A DNA stretch of 64,000 bases. It comes from Sutcliffiella horikoshii DSM 8719 (GTDB lineage Bacteria; Bacillota; Bacilli; Bacillales; Bacillaceae_I). Under the pieces are notes generated by a model, which was given only the letters and a program-made list of their open reading frames with translations, did no database searches and was not told the DNA's origin. The stretch spans positions 1 to 64,000 of the forward strand of contig LQXN01000059.1 of the NCBI GenBank assembly GCA_001648575.1, read 5' to 3'. Below, one piece after another: positions 42,422 through 51,588 of this stretch (positions are counted from its first letter, which is position 1; each line of letters opens with the position of its first letter). The position numbers and the translations under genes are program-made.

Positions 42422-43021
42422 GTGAATACACAGAATGGACAGTATTCATTAAAAGAAGCCATGCTATTCAGCCAGCGTGTTGCCCAGCTTAGCAAAGCTC
42501 TTTGGAAAACAATTGAGAAGGATTGGCAACAGTGGATCAAGCCTTATGACTTGAATATTAATGAGCACCACATCCTTTGGATTGCTTATCACCTAAAAGG
42601 TGCAAGTATTTCAGAGATTGCAAAGTTTGGCGTGATGCATGTTTCCACCGCATTCAACTTCTCCAAGAAATTAGAGGAACGTGAATTACTACGTTTTTCT
42701 AAGAAAGAAAACGATAAACGGAATACGTATATTGAGCTAACCGAAAAGGGTGAACAAATACTTTTAGAGTTGATGGAAACCTATGATCCTAGTAAAAATT
42801 CCGTATTCAGTGGTGCATTGCCTATGCATGACCTATATGGCAAGTTTCCTGAACTATTGGATATTATGTGTGTGATCCGTAATGTATATGGAGAGGATTT
42901 CATGCAAATATTCGAAAGGTCCTTTAACAACATCGAGGAAGACTTCGTGGAGGTTGATGGAAAACTATCAAAAAAAGAAGAAACACTTGTAGAAAAAAAT
43001 GAAAGCGTTACTTCTTCTTGA
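42422..43021 (+). CDS. hpr: MarR-family transition-state regulator Hpr (ScoC)
   Basis: The product is a 199-residue winged-helix regulator that in B. subtilis represses protease, sporulation and peptide-transport genes. The central HTH is [47 protein letters not shown] (in parts: [34 protein letters not shown]), with the wing [19 protein letters not shown]. The acidic C-terminal tail is variable. The start is GTG 42422 with TAGGTGAG 5 bases upstream. It is convergent with yhaI with a 14-bp overlap. Confidence 0.93.
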   Translation: MNTQNGQYSLKEAMLFSQRVAQLSKALWKTIEKDWQQWIKPYDLNINEHHILWIAYHLKGASISEIAKFGVMHVSTAFNFSKKLEERELLRFSKKENDKRNTYIELTEKGEQILLELMETYDPSKNSVFSGALPMHDLYGKFPELLDIMCVIRNVYGEDFMQIFERSFNNIEEDFVEVDGKLSKKEETLVEKNESVTSS

Positions 43022-43346
43022 TCAACCTGTAAAATTCATCCATTAACAACGGGAATAGCCCTTGCAACCTTAAGGCGTCAATTGCCTCTTCACTCGGCAA
43101 ATTTGGCGGCAAGGCTTGGCTAAATTCAATAAGAAGCGGATAGAACGTGACGAACCCTTCCGCTTTTTGTTTTTCCATTTCCATGCTCAACCTTTCACAT
43201 AGATCATATATGAGTTGAACATCCTTTTTGTGCAGCTTGCTTCGTATAATCAAACAATCCCATGGGAACCGTGAGACATCCATTTGCTTCACCAATAGTT
43301 CTATGTAATATTCCAATGTTGCAATTCTCTCTTCCAATTTCCTCAT
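43008..43346 (-). CDS. yhaI: DUF1878 protein YhaI
   Basis: The product is a 112-residue all-helical cytosolic protein ([20 protein letters not shown] in part; [28 protein letters not shown] in parts). It is the family that lies beside hpr in Bacillus. The function is unknown. It overlaps the 3' end of hpr by 14 bp, convergently. The start ATG follows a weak purine-rich site. Confidence 0.8.
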   Translation of the reverse strand: MRKLEERIATLEYYIELLVKQMDVSRFPWDCLIIRSKLHKKDVQLIYDLCERLSMEMEKQKAEGFVTFYPLLIEFSQALPPNLPSEEAIDALRLQGLFPLLMDEFYRLIKKK

Positions 43347-43554
43347 TCCCCGTCAATTACTCTTAAGCTCTACTGCAACGGCATTGTCAGAGACCTTATC
43401 CTCTGTATTTTACATGAAAATATCCACCTTACCAATATTTAGATTACTATGTTGAAAAATAAATGCCATTCACCTATTGATTTTTCCGTCAAAAAAGCTT
43501 ACATTAATTTAGTAATTTTGATTACGACTAGCAATGACGGTAGGTGATTCAACT

Positions 43555-44109
43555 ATGAACTGCTGGAAATCCATTGATATTTCAAGACAATATGGACTCC
43601 ATCGCATTACACTTGTGTCGTTTATCATCACTTTACTTTCGTTTATTGTGTTATTTTTGACTTTTAGCTTAATTTATCATGACACTACAGTTTCCTCAGC
43701 CAATTTCGGATGGTTCATCCTTGGCCTTGCAGGAATGTTCACCATGCACAAGCTATGTCATGTACTTCCGCTAATTATGACCAAAAACCAAGTAAAACTC
43801 AGATGGAAACTAAAGTGCTATATGCCATATATGAAAATACAAACGAAAAAACCATTTACTAAAATTCAATCCTTCGCAGTTCTTATGGCTCCTTTTGCCA
43901 TCATTACGACTGCGAGTATTATACTTGCCCATACTTTTCCAAGCTATTATCATTATTTCTCCATGCTTGCGGCAGTTAATATCGGATTGTGCATCCCGGA
44001 TTTTCTTTACATCAAAATGATTCAACGTGCACCCAGCAAATGCCAGATTGAAGAACTGGAAAACGGGTATGATATCTTAATAGTTAATGAGAATGAAATA
44101 GCTTCCTAG
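43555..44109 (+). CDS. DUF3267-type membrane protein with altered zinc motif
   Basis: The product is a roughly 184-residue membrane protein with four hydrophobic segments (ITLVSFIITLLSFIVLFLTF in part; FGWFILGLAGMFTMHKL; FAVLMAPFAIITTASIILAH; YFSMLAAVNIGLCIPDFLY). The layout is that of DUF3267 putative zincin peptidases, which carry HExxH at the second segment. Here that position reads HKLCH, so the catalytic Glu is Lys. ATG 43555 follows GGTAGGTGAT. The position corresponds to the yhaJ-yhaK neighbourhood of B. subtilis. It is likely inactive as a protease. Confidence 0.65.
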   Translation: MNCWKSIDISRQYGLHRITLVSFIITLLSFIVLFLTFSLIYHDTTVSSANFGWFILGLAGMFTMHKLCHVLPLIMTKNQVKLRWKLKCYMPYMKIQTKKPFTKIQSFAVLMAPFAIITTASIILAHTFPSYYHYFSMLAAVNIGLCIPDFLYIKMIQRAPSKCQIEELENGYDILIVNENEIAS

Positions 44110-44258
44110 ATTTTAATTCAAGGATACTATTTCATTTTTTTGTAAAAGTTTTGGAATGTGAAGGTATCTTTTTTTCACAAACTTTGGTAAGGTAGAAGGC
44201 ATAAGTATTAATTTCGTATAATAGTTTAAAAGCAAGCAAGCCGCGAAGGAGGGATTTT

Positions 44259-44450
44259 ATGGCTATCGCATTTTTATTCGTTTTGGTGGCTATATTCATA
44301 CTCTTCTACATAAACAAATTAACGAATGCTTTATGCGTTCAGAAAGAAATCCCGGAGGATCGTCAGCCGAAAGTTTTCCGAACCATAAATGTACTCATTA
44401 CCATTCTATTAATTTCTTCTTATGTAGATATTTTGCTTAGTTCCCAATAA
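44259..44450 (+). CDS. Small two-TM membrane protein (yhaK position)
   Basis: The product has 63 residues: FLFVLVAIFILFYINKL as the first TM, a polar loop CVQKEIPEDRQPKVFR, and INVLITILLISSYVDILL as the second. GAAGGAGGG lies about 8 bases before the ATG. A strong terminator follows 11 bp after the stop, so it is a real transcription unit. The function is unknown. It occupies the place of B. subtilis yhaK, but I cannot confirm identity. Confidence 0.65.
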   Translation: MAIAFLFVLVAIFILFYINKLTNALCVQKEIPEDRQPKVFRTINVLITILLISSYVDILLSSQ

Positions 44451-44460
44451 TAAACGAACA

Positions 44461-44498
44461 AAAAACACCTTCCAATTTTTATGGAAGGTGTTTTTTTG
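44461..44498 (+). terminator. Terminator of the small membrane gene
   Basis: An 11-bp perfect stem AACACCTTCCA / TGGAAGGTGTT is followed by TTTTTTT. Confidence 0.85.
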
Positions 44499-44534
44499 GA
44501 GAAACAGGACTATTCCCGTCTCCAAGGTCCTAAC

Positions 44535-44621
44535 TTAGTATAACCAAGCTGCACCTACGATTACTAACAGAATGAATAGTACTACGATTAACGCAAATCC
44601 GCCGGAATGTCCACCTGACAT
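44535..44621 (-). CDS. YjcZ-family small sporulation protein 1
   Basis: The product is a 28-residue peptide: MSGGHSGGFALIVVLFILL then VIVGAAWLY. It has a short Gly-rich N-terminus and one hydrophobic helix ending in AAWLY, exactly the YjcZ/SscA-type family seen in multiple copies in spore-formers. AAGGAGGAAC lies 6-8 bases before the ATG. It is a tandem paralogue of the gene at 44651-44737, sharing the last 21 residues. Confidence 0.85.
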   Translation of the reverse strand: MSGGHSGGFALIVVLFILLVIVGAAWLY

Positions 44622-44650
44622 TTTAGTTCCTCCTTTTTATAAAGATGTAT

Positions 44651-44737
44651 TTAGTACAACCAAGCTGCACCTACGATTACCAACAAGATAAACAATACTA
44701 CGATTAACGCGAAGCCACCTGCATACGCATTACCCAT
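44651..44737 (-). CDS. YjcZ-family small sporulation protein 2
   Basis: The product is a 28-residue peptide beginning MGNAYAGG and then identical to its neighbour from GGFALIVVLF through to AAWLY. GGAGGTG lies 7 bases before the ATG. The two genes form a pair transcribed leftwards, 29 bp apart. Relatives are made in the mother cell or late in sporulation and are thought to sit in membranes or coat; no molecular role is proven. It is too short for most gene finders. Confidence 0.85.
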   Translation of the reverse strand: MGNAYAGGFALIVVLFILLVIVGAAWLY

Positions 44738-44787
44738 CTTAGTAACACCTCCTTTATGAGTTGTTACGATATCTTATGCAACAATTT

Positions 44788-44828
44788 CTTAGGAGGCATA
44801 GGCGTTTATCCTGCCTCTAAGGTTTTTT
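44788..44828 (+). terminator. Orphan plus-strand terminator hairpin
   Basis: The stem CTTAGGAGGCA / TGCCTCTAAGG is followed by TTTTTT on the plus strand. It lies upstream of the leftward yjcZ pair and 210 bp before prsA, with no rightward gene before it. It may end a small or antisense RNA, or act as a leader terminator. Confidence 0.5.
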
Positions 44829-45037
44829 ACATGAAATCCTGGGACAACAAGTGTGTTGATTATTTCATGATTCCATTTATAGTATGTAAAAGTACCAGTT
44901 TCGGAATGGACGTTAACCTATTTTTTCAAAAAAAAGCACATGGGACCATTGGAGATTTGTGAAAACGTTTCATTAAATTAGGAGATTATGCTATAGTATG
45001 GTTTGAAATGCTTTATTACATATGGGGGTTGGCCAAC

Positions 45038-45913
45038 ATGAAAAAATGGATGATTGCTGTTAGTGCAACAGCTTCTCTTCTAGCGCTGTCAGCGTGCAAC
45101 AATACTGCTTCAGACGACTCTGCTGTAATCGCTGAGACCTCTGCAGGTAACATTACAGAGACAGAGCTTTATGAGGCGATGAAAGAACGTTTTGGAGAAG
45201 AAATTCTGCGGGAACTTGTCTTAGAAAAAGTGCTTAGTGAAAAATATGATGTGACAGATGAAGAAGTACAGGAGCGATTGGAAGAACTAAAGGTGCAACT
45301 TGGACCCCAGTTCGATATGGCAATGGCACAAAGCGGATTCAAAAATGAGGACCAATTAGCAAAAACTTTGCGTTTATCCATGTTGCAAGAAAAAGCAACG
45401 ATGGAAAAAGTAGAAATCACAGAAGAAGAAATACAAAGCCACTATGATGCGATGAAACCGGAAATTCGAGCAAGTCACATATTGGTTGAGGATCAAGAAA
45501 CAGCCCAGGAAGTAAAGAAAAAACTCGATGAGGGTGCTGACTTTGCTGAGCTAGCAACAGAATATTCCACCGATCCAGGATCTGCCCAAAATGGTGGAGA
45601 CCTTGAATGGTTCGGTTCCGGAGTTATGCTGCCGGAATTTGAAGAGGCAGCTTACAGCCTTGAAATCGATGAAATCAGCGAGCCGGTTGAAAGTATGTAC
45701 GGCTTTCATATCATTAAAGTGACCGACAAGAGAGAGAAACCTCCATTAGAGGAAATCAAAGAGCAAGTGGAACAAGAAGTCACTCAAGGGAAATTGGAGC
45801 AGGAAGACGCAGGCGGAATTCTTGAAGCGGAATTGGACGCTGCCAACATCAATGTCAAAGACTCCTCCCTTAAGAACACCTTTGAAAAAGAAGAAGATCA
45901 AGAGCAAGAATAA
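45038..45913 (+). CDS. prsA: Foldase lipoprotein PrsA
   Basis: The product is a 291-residue extracytoplasmic peptidyl-prolyl isomerase that assists folding of exported proteins. The signal peptide KKWMIAVSATASLLALSAC has a lipobox LSAC, with Cys20 as the lipidation site. A helical N-domain is followed by the parvulin/PPIC domain from about 142 (IRASHILVEDQETAQEV; FAELATEYSTDPGSAQNGGD; FGSGVMLPEFEEAAYSL; ESMYGFHIIKV). ATG 45038 follows GGGGGTTGG; a longer frame from 45008 is not supported. It is followed by a terminator shared with yhaL. Confidence 0.95.
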   Translation: MKKWMIAVSATASLLALSACNNTASDDSAVIAETSAGNITETELYEAMKERFGEEILRELVLEKVLSEKYDVTDEEVQERLEELKVQLGPQFDMAMAQSGFKNEDQLAKTLRLSMLQEKATMEKVEITEEEIQSHYDAMKPEIRASHILVEDQETAQEVKKKLDEGADFAELATEYSTDPGSAQNGGDLEWFGSGVMLPEFEEAAYSLEIDEISEPVESMYGFHIIKVTDKREKPPLEEIKEQVEQEVTQGKLEQEDAGGILEAELDAANINVKDSSLKNTFEKEEDQEQE

Positions 45914-45954
45914 TCCGCTATGGATCCGATTTCAATAACTAAACGTATAATCAC

Positions 45955-45985
45955 AAAAGGAAGCGGCATCCCCGCTTCCTTTTTA
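45955..45985. terminator. Bidirectional terminator between prsA and yhaL
   Basis: The stem AAAGGAAGCGG / CCGCTTCCTTTT is followed by T-rich sequence; it reaches the yhaL stop codon. Confidence 0.8.
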
Positions 45986-46159
45986 TTATACATTCACAAC
46001 CTGCTTCTTCTCTCTCTCTTCTTGGATCCTATCCATATAGACTTGTCCTTCTTTTTCAATGATGGCAGTCTCCACTTCTTTCTCTTCCTTGGCTGACCTT
46101 AACGTCATATAGGCACTGAAACATATCCCTATGACAATCAACAGCATCCACCATGGCAT
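45986..46159 (-). CDS. yhaL: Sporulation protein YhaL
   Basis: The product has 57 residues: MPWWMLLIVIGICFSAYM as an N-terminal membrane anchor, then a charged helix (RSAKEEKEVETAIIEKEG, YMDRIQEEREKK). This is the Spore_YhaL family, with the same place between prsA and yhaM as in B. subtilis. AAGGGGGGC-like purines (AGAGGGGGGC) precede ATG 46159 by about 6 bases. It is convergent with prsA and probably transcribed on its own or from yhaM. Confidence 0.85.
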   Translation of the reverse strand: MPWWMLLIVIGICFSAYMTLRSAKEEKEVETAIIEKEGQVYMDRIQEEREKKQVVNV

Positions 46160-46228
46160 AACAAAGCCCCCCTCTCTTTCATATGTGCTACTAATTTATA
46201 CATATGATAGAGTATGGGAGGCTAGTAC

Positions 46229-47173
46229 TTATTTATGAAAACTAGGCTTATAGAAGTTACGGTTATCCATCGCAAATATTCTTTCTGTGTATTCTCCAGG
46301 CTTTACTCGCTCAAGTGCACGATCAAGCATATTCATTTTTGCATCGATATTATCGATATAATGCAAAATCTCCGCTTCCTTGATCAATGGAAGCTTTGGA
46401 CTTCCCCACTCCAGTTTCCCATGATGGCTTAATACCAGATGTTGGAGAACCATCACTTCTTCCCCTTCAATACCAAGCTCATCAGCTGCTTTTCCGATCT
46501 CATTCACCATGATGGAGATATGTCCGATCAGGTTACCTTCTATTGTATAAGTTGTGGAAACAGGTCCCGATAGTTCTGTCACCTTACCTAAATCGTGCAG
46601 GATCACCCCGGCATAGAGAAGGTCCCTGTCCAAGGAAGGATATAGCCCAGCTATCGCTTTGGCCAAATCTAACATGGAGACGACATGGTAAGCCAACCCC
46701 GAGACAAACTCATGATGGTTTTTGGTAGCCGCAGGGTACTGCAAGAAATCCTGCTGATGCTTTTTTAATAGATGCCTGGTAATCCTTTGGATACTAGGGT
46801 TTTTCATCTCAAATATAGCCTGTGTGATATTATCCATCATCTGTTCCTGACTTACAGGTGCTGTTTCAATCAAATCAGCTACATTCACGTTCTCGTGATC
46901 TTCTTTAGGCTTTATCTTACGAATTTTAAGCTGATTTCGGCCCCGGTAATGATGAATATCCCCAAGGACCCTTACGATGCTTTGAGGGGTGTATAGGCCC
47001 TCATCATCTGTTGAGGCATCCCACAGTTTTGCTTCAATTTCGCCGCTCTTATCTTGGAAAATCAATGTCAAAAAAGGTTTGCCATTGCTTGCAATGCCTT
47101 TTGTTGCTGTTTTGATAAGTAAATGAACATCAACTTGTTCTCCCACTTCGAAGTGGAGAATCCCCTTCTTCAT
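46229..47173 (-). CDS. yhaM: 3'-5' exoribonuclease YhaM
   Basis: The product is a 314-residue Mn2+-dependent 3'-5' exonuclease. The N-terminal OB-fold ([45 protein letters not shown], about 10-85) is followed by an HD domain ([47 protein letters not shown]). All HD metal ligands appear present. GGGGGAAG lies upstream of ATG 47173. In B. subtilis it follows yhaN directly; here an MFS gene is between them. Confidence 0.93.
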   Translation of the reverse strand: MKKGILHFEVGEQVDVHLLIKTATKGIASNGKPFLTLIFQDKSGEIEAKLWDASTDDEGLYTPQSIVRVLGDIHHYRGRNQLKIRKIKPKEDHENVNVADLIETAPVSQEQMMDNITQAIFEMKNPSIQRITRHLLKKHQQDFLQYPAATKNHHEFVSGLAYHVVSMLDLAKAIAGLYPSLDRDLLYAGVILHDLGKVTELSGPVSTTYTIEGNLIGHISIMVNEIGKAADELGIEGEEVMVLQHLVLSHHGKLEWGSPKLPLIKEAEILHYIDNIDAKMNMLDRALERVKPGEYTERIFAMDNRNFYKPSFHK

Positions 47174-47247
47174 CTTTACTTCCCCCAGTCAAAATTTTTG
47201 TATGCTTTGTGTTCGTTAATGGCTTGTAATGATTAGATCCACTCTCA

Positions 47248-48462
47248 TTATGAAGTAGGTTCAACCTCTGTCCTTCTCTTTTGTAGCCATATTTTTGTCA
47301 CTATCAATCCGAACAGCATGATGCATGCTCCGAATAAATAAGGAATATGGATGTTGATTTCAAAGAATATCCCGGCTAAGATAGGGCCGGCCACATTTCC
47401 AAGGCTAAGAAAGGAATTATTGAGGCCCATGACAAGCCCCTGTCTGCTACCAGCGAGTTTGGAGATGAACGAATTCAAGGATGGCCTTAGTAATGAGTTC
47501 CCTAAAAAGAAAAGACAGGTAGTCAATAGGACCGTTTTAAATCCTGTGGCAAGAGTCATCAGCACAAACCCAATCGCGCTGATCAACAAAGCACTTGTCA
47601 CCACCCTTTCTTCCCCAAAACGTTTCGTCAATCTGCCAACAAGTGCCCCCTGGACAATGGTTCCAACCAAACCGACAATCAAAATAATCAAACCCACTTC
47701 GCTAGGGTTATAATCATACCGTTGCATGGTATAGTATCCAAAGATAGATTGGAAGTTGGCCAAGCCAAAGCTCATGATAAAAACCAGGATCAACAAGAAG
47801 CCTACAGGACTTTTCAGCGCTTTATACATGACGATAAATTGATTGTCTCTCTTTTCGCCCTCTGTTAAAAGAGCATCCTTATCGCGTTTTTCTTTAGGGT
47901 AAGATTCAGGCAAAATCAAAACGGATACAATCCCTGCAATAGTTGCTGCAATACCTGCCACAAGAAAAGGAAGGGATAAATCGTATTCTGCTAGCCACCC
48001 TCCTATCCCAGGCCCTACTACGATACCAAGTCCCATGGCAGCTCCCATGATCCCCATGCCCTGTCCTCTTTTTTCTGAAGAGGTGACATCGGAAACATAG
48101 GCCATGGCTGTCGGCATCAGTGCCGAACCAAATGTCCCTGCAAGGATTCTGGAAAGAAACAACATCCCCAATCCATTCGCATAAGCAAAAATGAATTCAG
48201 CAATCGCAAAACCGAATAGTCCAATCGTTATGAGAGGCTTTCGTCCAACCTTGTCTGAAAGCCTTCCCCACATAGGTGCAAACAAGAATTGCATAAAAGC
48301 AAAAACAGCTACTAGCAGCCCTAATGTTCTGGCATCCGCACCAAATTTATCGATATAAAAAGGTAAGATCGGTATGACTAAGCCTATTCCGACCATGACG
48401 ATAAATAAATTGAAACTTAATAGAATTAACGGTGCTTTACTATTTTTCACACTATCACTCAT
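47248..48462 (-). CDS. MFS multidrug-type transporter
   Basis: The product has 404 residues, with 12 TM segments. The DHA1 signature GRLSDKVGRKPLITIG is in loop 2-3 (about 62-77). Motif C-like GLGIVVGPGIGGWLAEY lies in TM5, which points to an antiporter (TetA/NorA/Bmr-type). A second loop GRLTKRFGEERV marks the other half. It probably exports drugs or metabolites with protons. AAAGGAT lies about 8 bases upstream. It lies between yhaN and yhaM on the same strand, 85 bp from yhaN. This would place it under the LexA-linked operon unless it has its own promoter. Confidence 0.85.
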   Translation of the reverse strand: MSDSVKNSKAPLILLSFNLFIVMVGIGLVIPILPFYIDKFGADARTLGLLVAVFAFMQFLFAPMWGRLSDKVGRKPLITIGLFGFAIAEFIFAYANGLGMLFLSRILAGTFGSALMPTAMAYVSDVTSSEKRGQGMGIMGAAMGLGIVVGPGIGGWLAEYDLSLPFLVAGIAATIAGIVSVLILPESYPKEKRDKDALLTEGEKRDNQFIVMYKALKSPVGFLLILVFIMSFGLANFQSIFGYYTMQRYDYNPSEVGLIILIVGLVGTIVQGALVGRLTKRFGEERVVTSALLISAIGFVLMTLATGFKTVLLTTCLFFLGNSLLRPSLNSFISKLAGSRQGLVMGLNNSFLSLGNVAGPILAGIFFEINIHIPYLFGACIMLFGLIVTKIWLQKRRTEVEPTS

Positions 48463-48547
48463 TCTGGTTATCCTTTCAACATGCTACTCTTTACCTTTCT
48501 AAGCATAGCACTTGTTTCTTCCATTCGGCAATGGGATGGAACCAAAT

Positions 48548-51500
48548 TCAATCATAGGTTGAATACATACCGACAGCGGGGATGTCAGTGAAAGAAAAGA
48601 CACTATTTGAGACTTCTTTTGAGATCTTTTCTTTCGTCTGTTGATGACAAGTAAAAAAGATAAACTGATTTCCGTTTCTAGCCAATCGGTTCATCAATGC
48701 AATAGCCAGGTCTGCTCTTTTCTGATCGAAATTGACAAAGCTGTCGTCCATTATAAACGGAAATGTTTGTTCTTCACTCCAAACCTGGGCCAAAGCAAAA
48801 CGGATGGAAATGTATAGTTGTTCAATAGTTGCCTGACTTAACTCTTTCGGTTCAAAGATTGATCCGTCTTTATGCTCCACTATTATCTTTCTTTCATGTT
48901 GAGTGTCGTGGATTCCAATATAATTTCCATCTGTAAGGAAAGCGAAATGCTCGGTTGCTTGTTCTAGAACTTTAGGAAGCTTAACTGTTCGATAATAATC
49001 CATCGTCTGTGTAAGAAGATGCTTAGCGGTAGCATAAACTGCCCACTTACGAGCATGAAGTTGTAAAGCACTTTTTGACAGTTCTAATTGCTGGACAGCT
49101 TCTGAGTAAGTACCACCTTCCTCAAGGTTACGTATGGTTTCATAGACAGCGGTTCTTTTTTCAAGCAGCTGTTGTTGATGGTCATTGAGGGCTCTGAGTT
49201 CACTTTCTAACTTATCTTTGCTAGTTATCCAACTATCCATCGGCTTACTTTCTTCAAGTGTGATATCGTAAGCATTTTCCAGTTGCTTTAATTGGCTGAC
49301 TACCAAGGAACATTCCCGATCAAGCTCTTTTTTTTCAGAATGCTGATGATTTTTCAAACGAAAAGCATCTTCATCACTAACTCCTGCTTGCTCAAACAAT
49401 AATTCAATCTGTTTCTGAGCATCTTTAATATGAACAGTAAAGGTTGCCTTTTCCTCTTCTAACTCCGAAATGGTTTCTTGGAGATTGATCGACCTCAACC
49501 GCTTGTTGTGTTGTTCGTTCAATTCCTTCCCTACTTGACTGATAATTTCTAAGGCAGGAGCATATTTGTCCACCCATTTAAGATCTTCTACCATTTCTGA
49601 AACGTGTTGATCGAACTCTTTTACAACTTGCTCGTAATGCTTCATTCTCTCTGTTAACGCCTTTCTGTCAACAATGGCGCCCTTTAGAATGATCACCTTT
49701 TCAAACGCTTCCTCCATAAAGGAATGGGCGATATGGACAAGCTTGGTGGTGTGAGCCCATTTTTTCCAATTCTCCTCGAATAGGAATTTATCCTTTTCCC
49801 ACTCCTCAAATTGTAAAATGATTTTCTGATAGGCCCTTTCATTTTGTGAAAGGAGCAGCCTCTCCTTTTGCAAAAGATGTTTCACTTGTTCTTCCTTTGC
49901 AAGTGCCTGCTGATTTGCTTCCATTTTTTCAAACACACCTGTTGCATAGAAGCGCTCCATCAGTTTTTCCAGCTTGCTCTGATGTTCTTCTTTTTCTTTA
50001 TTCAACTCTTTCCACAGCAAATCTGGTTCACCTTGTTTAGTAGAGATAAAGGTCAAGACGCCAACTAAAAGGAAGAGAAGTAGAGCAAGTAGATACTGGT
50101 TAAATAGAACGAGTGTAATAGCAGCGGTTATACCAAATAATAGCGATGCTGTTACACTAATTCTCTTTTTCTTCTTTTTTGAGTGGATGATGTTTTCCTG
50201 ACCTTTAAGCTGCCTATTTATCTGGGATAAAAGTTGCTCGGTAACATGCATCTCTTTTTCCAAGCCATCTTTTCCCTGTTCCGTAACGGCTTTTTTCAAG
50301 CGTGTCACTTCATCCTCCGGAAGCAGCTCTTTTTCCAGGCTTGCCACTCTTTCCTCCTGTAACTCCAACTCATCTTTTGTAACCTGGAATTGATCATCCA
50401 GTCGTTGTTTTTGAATGGAGAGCTCATGATGCTTCTTTATCAGCTCTTTTAAAATTGCTTTGGAAGCTAAGCTGGTATTGACCCCTGTAATAGCAGTATC
50501 TTGAAATCCACTCCAATCCAATTCATTCTTCCAGTCCGCAATTTGACTATCCAGTCTTTCTTTTTCTGCCGATAGCAGCTCCAATTGGCTTTTTGCCTGT
50601 TCATAGGTTGAACGTTTGGAAGACAAATCCTTCCATGCTTCCTCTTTTTGCAATAGCCCCCGGTCCACCTGAAGTTCTTCCAAATCCCTTTTTCTCTCCA
50701 CGATATCTTTAGACAATTTATCTAATTTCGTCAGGTAAAACACTGCTTCGTTTTGCCATTTCTCAAGCCTGGCCAAACCATCCACCGGAATGGTGTCTAT
50801 ATCACCGAACTCTTTGATTTGATAGCGAAGGAGCTCAGCTTGGTTAACTAATGGCTGAATGGCAAGCATAGCTTCCACAAATTTGATCTCATTGGTTTTT
50901 TCTACTTTTTTCAGCTGGTAGTCCTTGAGTAGATCATCGTAATTCGCTGCCTCTGTTTGCAGTTGTTCATATTCTTCGATCTTCGTTTTCCATAACTGAA
51001 CTGATTTTTCCTCTTCTTTCAATCTATTTAATAGTTTATTTATTTCAGGCTTTCTTCCGTTAGGCTTGAAGAGGTCCTCCTGCTCTTTATTTAACTCATT
51101 TGATAGCTTTTGAAGTTGGTCACTTCCTATCAAGCCAGATGAAAAGAGATACCCCCCAAGCTGATCTGCATCAATCAAGTTGAGATTCTGTAAATCCATG
51201 ATATTAAAGGAAAAGATCCCTTTATACATCGTTTTATCCAATCCACCCATGATATCATCCAAGCTACAATGGTTCCCCCGGTCGTCCAATACGGTAACAT
51301 GACCAGAAGATTTTCCTGCAACCCGCTCTATGGAAATTGTGCGCTGATCCTTTGTTTCTATGATTAATTTTCCGCCGTATTTGTATCCCTTCTTGGGAAG
51401 ATAACGTAAGTCCTGTTGATTTTTGGCAGGAAACCCGAAAAGAACTGCATGGATAAACGCCATGATCGTGGACTTTCCCGCTTCATTTTCTCCATATACC

Positions 51501-51583
51501 ACCTGTATGGCTGGAGAAAAATCGTCCACTTTCACATTCTCCAATTTCCCGAATCCGTATATATGCAAAGCTTTTATTTTCAA
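48548..51583 (-). CDS. yhaN: AAA ATPase YhaN (Rad50/SbcC-like)
   Basis: The product is a roughly 1011-residue SMC-type DNA repair ATPase. Walker A is VVYGENEAGKSTIMAFIHAVLFG (in parts) near residue 35, followed by FGFPAKNQQDLRYLPKKGYKYGG. A long coiled-coil spans about 170-850, interrupted near 490-520 by a hydrophobic hairpin (VTASLLFGITAAITLVLF; LLALLLFLLVGVLTFI). The C-terminal ABC signature LSQATIEQLYISIRFALAQ and Walker B FPFIMDDSFVNFD complete it. The hydrophobic hairpin would place it at the membrane. TTG 51583 with GAGGTG 6 bases upstream is the likely start (GTG 51592 overlaps it). It forms a pair with yhaO. Confidence 0.9.
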   Translation of the reverse strand: MKIKALHIYGFGKLENVKVDDFSPAIQVVYGENEAGKSTIMAFIHAVLFGFPAKNQQDLRYLPKKGYKYGGKLIIETKDQRTISIERVAGKSSGHVTVLDDRGNHCSLDDIMGGLDKTMYKGIFSFNIMDLQNLNLIDADQLGGYLFSSGLIGSDQLQKLSNELNKEQEDLFKPNGRKPEINKLLNRLKEEEKSVQLWKTKIEEYEQLQTEAANYDDLLKDYQLKKVEKTNEIKFVEAMLAIQPLVNQAELLRYQIKEFGDIDTIPVDGLARLEKWQNEAVFYLTKLDKLSKDIVERKRDLEELQVDRGLLQKEEAWKDLSSKRSTYEQAKSQLELLSAEKERLDSQIADWKNELDWSGFQDTAITGVNTSLASKAILKELIKKHHELSIQKQRLDDQFQVTKDELELQEERVASLEKELLPEDEVTRLKKAVTEQGKDGLEKEMHVTEQLLSQINRQLKGQENIIHSKKKKKRISVTASLLFGITAAITLVLFNQYLLALLLFLLVGVLTFISTKQGEPDLLWKELNKEKEEHQSKLEKLMERFYATGVFEKMEANQQALAKEEQVKHLLQKERLLLSQNERAYQKIILQFEEWEKDKFLFEENWKKWAHTTKLVHIAHSFMEEAFEKVIILKGAIVDRKALTERMKHYEQVVKEFDQHVSEMVEDLKWVDKYAPALEIISQVGKELNEQHNKRLRSINLQETISELEEEKATFTVHIKDAQKQIELLFEQAGVSDEDAFRLKNHQHSEKKELDRECSLVVSQLKQLENAYDITLEESKPMDSWITSKDKLESELRALNDHQQQLLEKRTAVYETIRNLEEGGTYSEAVQQLELSKSALQLHARKWAVYATAKHLLTQTMDYYRTVKLPKVLEQATEHFAFLTDGNYIGIHDTQHERKIIVEHKDGSIFEPKELSQATIEQLYISIRFALAQVWSEEQTFPFIMDDSFVNFDQKRADLAIALMNRLARNGNQFIFFTCHQQTKEKISKEVSNSVFSFTDIPAVGMYSTYD

Positions 51584-51588
51584 CCCGT

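Noticed and set aside
44955-44968. cre site upstream of prsA (TGAAAACGTTTCAT)
   Set aside because: One base short of the cre spacing and mismatched at two of the fixed end positions; left out as a regulatory call.
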